Assembly (NCBI GenBank): GCA_036674765.1
Contig: JARVKI010000002.1
Location: 186,001 to 250,000 of the forward strand
Direction: 5' to 3'
DNA: 64,000 nt
Source: Seiridium cupressi
Lineage: Eukaryota > Ascomycota > Sordariomycetes > Amphisphaeriales > Sporocadaceae
This document shows, in pieces, positions 55,687 to 64,000 of this stretch. Position numbers and translations under genes: made by a program. The notes under the pieces are model-generated. The model worked only from the letters and a program-made list of their open reading frames with translations, was not told the origin of the DNA and ran no database searches. Position 1 is the first letter of the stretch; each line of letters starts with the position of its first letter.

Positions 55687-57589
55687 TTTGTGTATGGGTT
55701 GCCGAGCGAATGTTATATATGTGGTGTAGCGTAGAAATAGCAGGTTCTCGCCGCTATGAGTTCCTCAGATGGCTGCGATATACAGTGGTGGCGGTGTTCT
55801 GCGCAGGAATCGTCGAGCGTTGTGTGCTGCCCTGGTTTGGTCTCTCTCCGGGCTTGTGATCGCGATCTCGATCCACCCTCGTTCCCCTATCCGAACAGCC
55901 CGAATCTTGTCGCTGTCTGTCTCGTGCGCTGCAGAGGTTTTCGATGCTTTAGATATTCAAAGTGTTGAATTCCGGCGCTCTTTGAATGAAGACTCCTACT
56001 CTCGAGGTGCGGTATATTTGTTGTCTCACAAAAATCGAGAGTTTGGGTCATGAATCGGTTTATGGTTGGCAGGTGGTGTGCGACCGAAATCCGATCGATG
56101 TCCTGACGTCGCAGTGCAGCTGCAAACTACTTACTTTACGACCCCCTAAAGTTGGCCAATTACAGGCGGCCTGAACCTAACCCAGAGCGCCTGAAGGAAA
56201 GAGTCCATATGCCCCGCGGTCGGCGGTTCCCGGCAATGAAATAGTGGAGACTTGGTGTAATTTGAGCCTGCTAATTGGCCCTGCGGCGCTCGAGGAGAAA
56301 AAAAGCTCGGCGCGGGGTGAAAGGAAAGCGCCTTGGCCTTGTGAGGAGCTTGAGGGCCTGGGAACTGACAAGTGACAGCCAGACCCGGGCCATCGGTTAT
56401 TGGGTTGGCTGGCTGGATGGATGGGTGGATGGCGGAAGCGACGGTATCCGAGGATGCAGGGCAGTTGGTGAGGAGGCGAGGAGATTGGTAGAAGGGAGGC
56501 ATGGGCAAACTTCTGGCCCGATGATGACCTGATGTCGAGTCACGCTGATAGTTTGCCCTGACATTTCTCTTCCCCGGATTACCGTTTGTTGCTACTCTTG
56601 CATGGGGGGTTCCCCAGATCTCGGGTTCCCCGGCTCGAGCTACGACGAAACCTAGCAAGGTTACCACGTCGGACGAGCTCGGCATCATGGGATTCAAAAA
56701 CTGATCTTTCGTACCAGCAATCAGAAGGAAAGATGTCGGAGGTATCTAGCAAATAAGTGAACACCATTGTTTGTGCTACCAAGCAATATGTAGGCAAGTG
56801 ACCTTTTGTGCTGATCACTTATATTTGTTATTTATCTTCGTGTCTTCGTCATATGCTCTTGTGGAAGTGGTGGATATCCTTTCACATAGAAGCCTCGATG
56901 AATCACGTACAGCTTGGCTGCACCAAACCTCGATTACCTATAAAATTTTAACTTGGGAATAAGAGAGAGAAACAGGGGAACTGTTTTCGTTCGTGGGTTC
57001 AATCAGTAGAAAGACCGGCACAGCCTGGCAATGTTGTTCTTCAGTTGAGTATTTCTCATGCGAACGAGAAGCTCAGAAGGTGTCCTACCCCGTACACCAC
57101 ACACCAAGGAAGACTACCCATCTGATATATTCGGGATATCGAGATGCTGTGTAATCATATGGTTTGACATGTATGACATGCATTTGATGCCGTAGAACAT
57201 AGCTTCGCAGCTGGGCCCGTCGACTGCGCAACTGGGCTTATCGACCGTCTCCTGCTCTAGCTTTGTGACATATTTGACCATAATATCTCTGGTAAAAGAA
57301 AAACGAAAGAAAAAAAAAATCCAAGGGAATAGAGGCTATCCTCAGACATATGGGCGGCAATACGTTGACAAATGCCCACGACGATGGATCGAATTCGAAC
57401 TCGAAAGCATGAACACTTTACGGCATCGGGATTCTTTATCTAGGGACGATAAACACCATATGTCGAGTCAAGTGGACGATGACAGTGCCGTCCTGCTTCC
57501 AAATACTCCACAAAAAGAAGGGAAGACCAATGAATTACGACTTTCGCGTTTATAGATATATTAGAAAATGGAATTCATTCTGTGCGTTG
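55687..57589. other. Gene-free region
   Basis: No gene recognised. An A-rich run lies near 57296-57322. It leads into the DUF3176 relic. Confidence 0.4.
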
Positions 57590-58204
57590 TACCGTGACCG
57601 TCCCCTTGAGCATGGTGGTAACCTTATATCTCCACGACGGAAAACCCCAGGCTGAATGACCACTCGCTGTTTCTATCAATGCATTTCTATCCATTCACAC
57701 TGTGGTACTCAAGTCAGCAGCCACTTCTGTCGTTGCAGTCGGTATTCGACAGCTTCAATGGTTCTAGTTCTCCTCTACTTGATCTCTTCGCGACGTCATA
57801 TGGTACGATCAGGCTGGGAGGGCCGCCTGGGGCGCAGTGAATATTACCTTTCGACGCTGGCTACAGGAACCTCTGATTGCTACAAGAGCTGTAATCATCC
57901 TCTTAGCAGTACCTGGAGGGCCATTTGTTCAGCAACTGGTCAACCCTACAGACTGCATCATGCCGTCCAAAGACCGGATTGCTCTCCTCCCCGTATGAAT
58001 TGGCTGGACGGCATGGACAATTTTATTCAGCCAGCCCACGTCTGCAAAGGCATTTGGCCCCCAGAAAACACTGGTATTATTTCAACTTCAGGTCCCGAAA
58101 TTGTCAAGCATGCCTGCAACTATGGCACTATTGACTTTAAACGGATTCAGAGCTCCATGCATAATATTTTTAAGTCAATAACCGCACTAAATTCGAATGT
58201 GTAG
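57590..58204 (+). pseudogene. DUF3176-type membrane protein relic with RIP-like stops
   Basis: One frame (codons starting at 57615, 57660, 57792 and so on) reads LYLHDGKPQAE, stop, PLAVSINAFLSI, then VGIRQLQWF, stop, FSST, stop, SLRDVIWYDQAGRAAWGAV and PFVQQLVNPTDC. This is the order of the DUF3176 family of fungal membrane proteins, which reads roughly DGKPLP-W-P..LNA, QLKW-W, DxASRGPWG and DPFxQQ. The three stops fall at 57657 (TGA, where Trp is usual), 57765 (TAG, where Trp is usual) and 57780 (TGA, where Arg fits). Each is one G-to-A or C-to-T change from the expected codon. The frame ends at 57996; another frame (GPEIVKHACNYGTIDF..) may carry on to 58202. The C-terminal half is gone. Function of intact members is unknown. 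Confidence 0.65.
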
Positions 58205-58573
58205 GAATGCAAGCTATTCGAAACCCGCAGAGGGTCAGGTCATGCGTTATGAATTCTGCCTTCTAGCACCAGTTCAGTGGTTGGACTCAGGGAATATCAA
58301 AAGGGAGAGGGCAAAACTGCAATTGTTGCATTAGTAAATGAGTATCGTACATATGTAGGGAGTGAAGTCTTTCCCATTTGGATGATGCGATGTCTGATTG
58401 TCAAGGGAATCATCATTTCAACGTTGGGTGTGTATTGGCAAGTGCGACGGCGCTTAACGTGATTTACAAATAATGTGAACGAAGAATCATGTCAAGAGTT
58501 TCACAAAAACAAGAATCTCGTCTCGGTGAAGCCGGATAACAGACTCAAGATCGAATCAAGGCTGCTTTTCCTA
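58205..58573. other. Short spacer before ALG10
   Basis: Between the relic and the ALG10 stop (minus strand). No feature recognised. Confidence 0.4.
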
Positions 58574-60485
58574 TCACCACATGAATCTCTGTACATTGCC
58601 TCCATCCAGGACGCGTCCATCCTCCATCTTCCAGACAAACGGACGAGTAAGGAAGATATACATCAGCAAGGCATTCACCACCAAGAACCACCCTGTCTCC
58701 AAGACCAAGGTCCAGTCCCAGCCTTCTTGCCTCCCGCCTGTCCGTCGAGGTACTATCAATCTCCAGAACACCCAAGGAAGGATAAAATATCGGGGTTCGA
58801 CCAGCGGTGCCGTCATTAGGCTGAGGGCAGTCGTGAAAAGTAGTATCATAATCTGCGAACTGAGCACTCCAGTTGTGGAAGAGCCAACCTTGGGGTCGGT
58901 GGTGATTGGCGACACCTTCGGCTCAAGCTGATAGAGGGATGTCCATACCAAGGTGGCACAAAAGATATAGACCGGTGCAAGTAAGAGACGAATGACGGAT
59001 CCGCGTATGATCGTGTATCTGAAGACATAAAACATGTAGTGTCGGTTGTCTGCCAATGTGAAAGGGTGTATGATGGTATTGTAACGGATGATGAAGACAG
59101 CGGCCATGAGGCCGGATAGGAACAATATGACAGAGAATGCGACACCCAGGTAATTGATCTTTACGTGGCTGTCCTGTTTTGACTTTTCGGCAGACCTAGG
59201 AAGTTTTGACGTTGACTGAAGAGACGCATATCTTTGAAGGGCCTTGAATAGTTGTAAGACCTGAGGTGCGAACAGAGGGGCAGAGAAAAATGCGAATAGG
59301 GGCCATATGTAGAGCATCTGGGCCAGATGAATCGTGGCAACGTGGTTCGTCTTGTCTCCGAGCACCACACCTCCGTTCCAAGCAACGAACCCGGCGAAAA
59401 GGCCCACCACAATGATATGGGGATATATACGTCGCAGGACGGTACCTATGTTGGAAAGGGCCGCGATGCCAATGCTGAGAAGGCACAAGACAAGGTCATC
59501 AGGCCAGGCATTCTGAAGGAGAGGGTCGTGGATGGCTCCAACGGAGGACTTCCAGACGAAGAACTTGGCTTGCTTCGTCCAAGTATCAAGTACGGGCACT
59601 TCATACGTGACAGGGATATCTCTGATCGCCTGGATAGCCTCGAGACCACCCATGTAGACCACAACCCAAAACACGTTAGTTTGGCGCATGAATAGACTGA
59701 GAACGGCCAGAAAGACTGTATATAAGTCGTTGAGATAAGAGTGCCCATTTGTACTCCGCTTCAACCTTGCCAAGTGGTTCTGATAGGCGAGAAGTACAAC
59801 GCATGTGGATATCACATCCGTATAGTAGAGTCCAGAAAAGAAGAATAGGACTGGGAACAAGGCGATGTTGATACCTGTATGGATGGAGTATATTGAGTTG
59901 GATGGGCCTCCAGAAGTAGGTCCCTCGAAAGCAGCACGGCATGCACTTGCAACGACGGCTGTGAGTGCCGTGACGAAGACATTGAAGCGCCGAAGGGTCT
60001 CAACTGAACAGTCTTCGTACCCTGAAATACGGGCCCAGATGATGCTTAGGACATAACTAACCCAGTCAGAACCTTGACGCCATGGGAAGAAAGTTTAACT
60101 CACAGCCCAGGTGGTGTTGTAATCTTGTCATCCCACTGTGTGTATTTGCCTTCACAATAGACTTGTGCTTGTGGAATGTGGAAGAATTCATCCTGTGATT
60201 CATTAGTATCTATTTCACTATTACAAATGGCATTTTACTTACCATGTAAGGCTCAGGGACAAACACATTCACCGACGTCAGCCATACCCAGCCCAGTACA
60301 GCTGGTATGGCTATTGGTAAGGCATAGCTCCGTGCGCTTCGCGTGAACCACTGCCATGTCGAGTGACCCGGATGTATTCTATCAGGGCCCGTACACAGTG
60401 CGAGACCTAGAATCGCAGTCGCTGCAGCCGCTCTCAGGATGGTAGGAGTTAGGAGAATGTCTATCTTCTCGCTAAGGGTGGTCAT
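58574..60485 (-). CDS. ALG10: Dol-P-Glc:Glc2Man9GlcNAc2-PP-Dol alpha-1,2-glucosyltransferase
   Basis: Three exons on the minus strand: 60485-60243, 60192-60104 and 60056-58574, giving 604 residues. Exon 1 ends [10 protein letters not shown] and exon 2 begins [17 protein letters not shown], together the invariant N-terminal block of Alg10/Die2 (PEPYMDE-FHIPQAQ-Y), followed by [12 protein letters not shown]. Many membrane helices follow, then [10 protein letters not shown] and the C-terminal EPRYFILPW, both typical of the family. The enzyme adds the last glucose to the dolichol-linked oligosaccharide in the ER lumen, which is the signal for efficient transfer to proteins. Introns of 50 and 47 bp keep phase. 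The start is 302 bp from the divergent DHODH start. Confidence 0.95.
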
Positions 60486-60787
60486 GGTGTATGCGTTGAG
60501 TCAGTTGAGTCTACACCCTGCTCAACCTACGACGATTGTTGTTGTGCTGTTGTATCGCGGAGTATGTCAAGTTGACAGATTTTTGGAATTGGCCGCGCAA
60601 CGCAACGAAGATTGACGACGCTACTGTGCATTGACTGATATATACACGGTGGCGGACTAGCTCCGTCCGTTTGCGCTTCAATACATTCCCACTACCGAGC
60701 AAGCTCCAAATTCGAGCACTTAGACATTCACAAACTGGCACATTCCGAGCCATTGAGTGACATGCATGAGAGTATGCGACGCTCACG
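60486..60787. promoter_or_regulatory. Compact divergent promoter between ALG10 and DHODH
   Basis: Only 302 bp separate the two start codons. TATATACACG near 60640 could serve the plus-strand gene. No factor site named. Confidence 0.5.
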
Positions 60788-62347
60788 ATGAATTCCACGA
60801 TCCTAACGTCCAGGGTCGCCCCTAGGACGCTCAACTCTCTCCAGCTTTCCCGACCAGCTCTCAGACAGCAGCTGCGCCCACAGCGACTCCCTGGCAAACG
60901 ATATGCCTCGACTACCACAGCAGCGCCCGCCTCGCGATTGAAGACGATCTTGATCACGACAACGATTGGAGCTGGAGGTTACATTGCATACATCTATGGG
61001 ACGGATACACGTGCCTCTCTGCACCAATGGTTTGTCCCAAGAGTACTACGACTTATCTACCCGGACGCCGAAGAAGCTCACAATGTTGCCGTCTCTTCGA
61101 TGAAGACGCTCTACTCCCTCAACCTCCACCCTCGCGAGCGTGCCTCCACGTCTAAAGCTCTCGATGCTTCACTTGGCCTCTCGGTATTCGGCTACCCGCT
61201 CTCGAACCCCATCGGCATCTCCGCCGGCTTAGACAAACACGCCGAGATTCCCGACGCTCTGTTTGCTCTGGGTGCCGCTGTTGTTGAAGTGGGTGGCTGC
61301 ACCCCATTGGCCCAGCCTGGAAATGCAAAGCCGCGCATGTTCCGCATTCCTGGCCTCAATGGTTTGATCAACAGATACGGGCTCAACTCCCATGGTGCGG
61401 ATCACATGGCCATGACACTGCGAAACCGCGTGCGATTATATGCCAGATCCGTTGGTCTTACGGAAGATGAGGTGCTGAACGGAGGAGCAAATGTGCCTCC
61501 GGGGAGTCTGTATGATGGCAAGCTGCTTGCAGTCCAGATCGCCAAGAACAAGGACACGCCCGAAGGAGATGTTTCGGCCGTGGCAAGAGACTACACATAC
61601 TGTGTGAGCAGACTGGCTCCATATGCGGATATTCTGGTTGTAAACGTCTCGAGCCCAAACACGCCAGGTCTTAGAGACCTTCAAGCTGTGGAGCCATTGA
61701 CCAAGATTCTGAGTGCGGTCGTGGATGAGGCGAAGAGAGTCAACAGGAAGACCACGCCGAAGGTTATGGTAAAGGTTTCGCCCGACGAAGACGAGCAGAC
61801 CCAAATGGAGGGCATCGTCCAGGCAGTTTGGCAGAGCGGTGTTGATGGTGTGATTGTGGGCAATACTACGAAACGCCGCCATGGAGTGGTACCACCAAAC
61901 ATCGTCATAACGCCGCAAGAGGCGACTGTGCTGGCCGAACAGGGTGGCTACTCCGGACCTATGATGTTCGAGCGCACCCGTGATCTCGTAAAGCGATACC
62001 GCAAGATGCTCGATGGGCCCAGTTTCTCAGACGCAAGCCTGACCGGCACGAGCAAGAGCGCCGTTCGCGAAGATGCTGTGAGTGCAAGTCTGGCTGGTAT
62101 CGAGGGCACTGCCACGGGCATGATTGAGGATGATCCTAACGTGGCCACCGAGTCCCAGAAGCAAGCGACACGAAGCAGCGAGCAAAAAGTCATATTCGCC
62201 ACTGGTGGTATCACAAATGGCCGACAAGCTTTGGAGATCTTGAATGCGGGTGCCAGTGTAGCTATGGTATACACCCATCTCGTGTATGGCGGTGCGGGTA
62301 CGATTACTAGACTCAAGGGCGAGATCAAGGAGAGCCTGAATGCATAG
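60788..62347 (+). CDS. Dihydroorotate dehydrogenase, mitochondrial (class 2)
   Basis: Single exon, 519 residues. The N-terminus is a basic mitochondrial presequence (MNSTILTSRVAPRTLNSLQLSR) with a single membrane helix at about 55-75 (ILITTTIGAGGYIAYIYG). The FMN barrel follows: NPIGISAGLDKHAEIPDAL, VEVGGCTPLAQPGN, INRYGLNSHGADHM, VNVSSPNTPGLRDLQ (with the class 2 catalytic Ser) and FATGGITNGRQAL. It oxidises dihydroorotate to orotate in pyrimidine synthesis and passes electrons to ubiquinone at the inner membrane. An extra loop of about 63 residues (about 404-466), Ser/Thr/Glu-rich, lies before the last FMN-binding strand; long loops here are known in mould enzymes. Presequence and membrane helix rule out the cytosolic class 1A enzyme of budding yeast. 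Confidence 0.95.
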   Translation: MNSTILTSRVAPRTLNSLQLSRPALRQQLRPQRLPGKRYASTTTAAPASRLKTILITTTIGAGGYIAYIYGTDTRASLHQWFVPRVLRLIYPDAEEAHNVAVSSMKTLYSLNLHPRERASTSKALDASLGLSVFGYPLSNPIGISAGLDKHAEIPDALFALGAAVVEVGGCTPLAQPGNAKPRMFRIPGLNGLINRYGLNSHGADHMAMTLRNRVRLYARSVGLTEDEVLNGGANVPPGSLYDGKLLAVQIAKNKDTPEGDVSAVARDYTYCVSRLAPYADILVVNVSSPNTPGLRDLQAVEPLTKILSAVVDEAKRVNRKTTPKVMVKVSPDEDEQTQMEGIVQAVWQSGVDGVIVGNTTKRRHGVVPPNIVITPQEATVLAEQGGYSGPMMFERTRDLVKRYRKMLDGPSFSDASLTGTSKSAVREDAVSASLAGIEGTATGMIEDDPNVATESQKQATRSSEQKVIFATGGITNGRQALEILNAGASVAMVYTHLVYGGAGTITRLKGEIKESLNA

Positions 62348-62950
62348 AGAAAACGAACAGCGCTATTAGGGGGCTTGAGATCCAAGGGGTTAGTAAAACG
62401 TGTACAGTACGACAATACAGCCTTTTCCGTTTGTACGCGTCATGATAGACTAGGTAAACCAAGTTAATGCCAGACAGGCTGGAGGGCATAGAAAAATGAT
62501 ACAGATATGCAATTTTAGAGGGCCTGGACAACTTATACCTGTCTGCTGCACCGTCTTTAATGTACTCGTAACTTTCTCATTCAAACTTTTGAGATAGCTC
62601 CACCCTCAACAGGATTGAATCAATCTACTTGTATGTCCAGGACTCAACTCTTCGATGTTCCTTTGCTCATGGATTGGCCTGGGATGGCATAGACTGTAAA
62701 ACAAGAAGACGCGTTCTGATATCTTGAGACGCTGGTGGTTTCTCCATTAGGTGCATGTCGAGACGGAATCGTATAACGCAATCCACAATAAGAAGCTTGT
62801 CAGAAAAGGAGGTCGCAATGTCTATTGTGTCATTTTATACAGGAGCCGCTTCGCCATGCCTTGCGGTGAATCTCTCTTCATCCAATATCCCATGTGCGCT
62901 CATTACATCTCCCTCATGCCCCCAAGTTCCTTGGTCTAGAATCGAGTCGC
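62348..62950. other. Convergent intergenic stretch
   Basis: Between the DHODH stop and the QCR10 stop. No feature recognised. Confidence 0.4.
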
Positions 62951-63740
62951 TTAGAAGGGGTTGTCCGAGGCGGGAATATCCTTGACGAAGTAGCCACGGA
63001 GACCGGGAACCTTCATCAGGATGTCGTTCTGTACTCGCGGGATGCCGGAGGCGTAGAAAATGACGGCGAAGAGGGCGACACCTCCGAAAGCACCGGCCTT
63101 GAAGCCACTGTTTGTTTTCCCGAGTTAGCATCCCTTGTCCCATGTCCGTGTGTATCTTGCTCAGTGTGCATCTTGCTCAGTGTGACTCAGGCCCAGTCGC
63201 CCAGCGGAGACGTCTCGCAGGGCAAATGTATTTCATGTTCGGCTGTCGACAGTCGACAGTCGAACGGGGCAGGACAGCAGGGTCGCTTACAGTCCAGTCA
63301 ATTGCTTAGGAGTCCATCCTCCAACGTTTGGCCGGTAGTGGTACCTAAGGAAACCCAGTCAGCCATCACATTCAACCTTCTTGTTGTTCGTCCTGATCGC
63401 CATCTTGTCCACCAAGCACCACATCTTCATTCTGCTGCACACCATTCCACCTCTTGCTCCTTGCACTCTCCGATCCACCGACGCAGCCCACGATGCCGAC
63501 TCTGGGCCGCGGCCGCACCTACATCCCCAGGGAAGACTTCGGGAAGACGGTCGTCAACTCACTTCGGACCATATGGGCTCTTGTATGCTGGGTAAGCGGG
63601 ACCGGGAACCTGGATAACGAGCCGTTAGTACAGAGCGAGCTTGAGGGCGACCGGGAGGGCTATCAGGTGGTCGACTGGAATCCCAGGGAAGCAGAGGAGG
63701 AGGTCGAGATGCCTCAGTATTAACGTACGTTCTTGGCCAT
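62951..63740 (-). CDS. QCR10: Ubiquinol-cytochrome c reductase (complex III) subunit 10
   Basis: Four exons on the minus strand: 63740-63729 (12 nt), 63609-63563 (47 nt), 63344-63291 (54 nt) and 63107-62951 (157 nt), giving 89 residues. The joined protein starts MAKN, then VPGPAYPAYKSPYGPK, YHYRPNVGGWTPKQLTG and LGFKAGAFGG, a membrane helix (VALFAVIFYASGIP), and ends FVKDIPASDNPF. The YHY-PNVGGW, single helix and DNPF end are those of the fungal Qcr10 subunit of the bc1 complex in the inner mitochondrial membrane. All three junctions keep phase; intron 1 has a CTAAC branch site and ends ATCCAG. Every exon is too short to be noticed alone, and a longer chance frame on the other strand (63493-63723) hides it. 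The 12-nt first exon is the least certain part. Confidence 0.88.
63108..63290 (-). repeat. Short direct repeats inside QCR10 intron 3
   Basis: On the plus strand the block TGCATCTTGCTCAGTGTG-like occurs twice back to back at about 63148-63184, and GTCGACA repeats in tandem at about 63245-63261. Both lie within the 183-bp intron, the longest of this gene. Confidence 0.55.
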
Positions 63741-64000
63741 TTTGCCTGTGGATGTGCGCGAACAGAGGTGGGTGTTCAATTGCAGTTTTTGTTCGCTGTG
63801 ATGTCTGGTGAAGCTAATGGTCGGTTGAGGTTCTTGCGCGAGATTCTTTGTTTCCCCGGAATCAGCCGGCGCACCGCCACATTTTGCATTGAAATCACGG
63901 AGAGCCCATTGGAGTCACCAGCCACGGGCGCCACCTTGGACGCACGGCTACAATTGTAGCTGCTGCACATCAATCCGCACGATCGTCAATCTTGGCTGAC
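63741..64000. other. QCR10 upstream region at the right edge
   Basis: The QCR10 promoter and leader should lie here. No other gene is supported before the window ends. Confidence 0.4.

Noticed and set aside
54965..55729. Plus-strand open frame of about 254 codons
   Set aside because: It lies antisense to the Ser-rich protein at 55210-55686 in GC-rich DNA; its composition is of a shadow frame and it has no family motif.
63493..63723. Plus-strand frame of about 76 codons starting MPTLGRGRTY
   Set aside because: It overlaps exons and introns of QCR10 on the other strand, whose four exons assemble into a complete known protein.
1..64000. CRISPR arrays, intact transposons, tRNA genes, bacterial-type operons
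   Set aside because: Looked for spaced direct repeats, transposase or integrase motifs, terminal repeats and tRNA B-box sequences; none was convincing. The host is a eukaryote, so operons and CRISPR are not expected.

Overview
The window reads as nuclear DNA of a filamentous ascomycete (Pezizomycotina). Genes carry one to nine short introns (mostly 40-90 bp) with GT...CTNAC...AG signals, and they lie on both strands without operons. The gene set fits a saprobic or plant-associated mould: mannitol-1-phosphate dehydrogenase, a GH28 pectinase, a Gpr1/Git3-type receptor, a hexose-type and a monocarboxylate-type MFS carrier. A class such as Dothideomycetes is possible but cannot be proved from this stretch.

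Layout, left to right. 0-7.3 kb: the 3' part of a Tda3-like FAD oxidoreductase, a Rieske protein, ribosomal protein uS14 (RPS29), a decayed tyrosinase and mitochondrial ribosomal protein bS21m. 7.7-14.6 kb: an RBM25-like splicing factor, a peroxisomal enoyl-CoA hydratase-like protein ending in SKL, and a secreted GH28 pectinase. 15-20.5 kb: two broken accessory-gene fragments, an acetyltransferase-like protein, a YwbE/DUF2196 protein with a C-terminal zinc-finger-like tail, and an FAD monooxygenase-like protein preceded by a cluster of perfect palindromes. 22.5-31 kb: a ten-exon SNF2/RING helicase with several odd motifs, a class I glutamine amidotransferase, and the GPCR, which has 3.1 kb of gene-free DNA upstream. 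34-42.5 kb: a 2EXR-domain gene interrupted by one stop, a BTB-like gene, a sugar transporter, a GNAT acetyltransferase and an MCT-like transporter. 42.5-48.5 kb is gene-poor. 48.5-64 kb is housekeeping: mannitol-1-phosphate 5-dehydrogenase, COPI beta-prime, a conserved fungal protein, a DUF3176 relic, ALG10, mitochondrial dihydroorotate dehydrogenase, and QCR10, which is split into four exons, the first only 12 nt.

The genes do not form one pathway. Respiration and mitochondria recur (QCR10, DHODH feeding ubiquinone, bS21m), as do the secretory route (ALG10, COPI) and sugar sensing and use (Gpr1-like receptor, sugar carrier, mannitol-1-phosphate dehydrogenase). The main surprises are the palindrome cluster at 18.44-18.77 kb, relics whose stop codons are all explicable by C-to-T or G-to-A change (as repeat-induced point mutation, RIP, would leave), micro-exons of 9 and 12 nt in RPS29 and QCR10, and an SNF2 protein that seems to have lost helicase motif Ia and one RING cysteine. 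I found no intact mobile element, tRNA or CRISPR, and no clear new multi-gene system.
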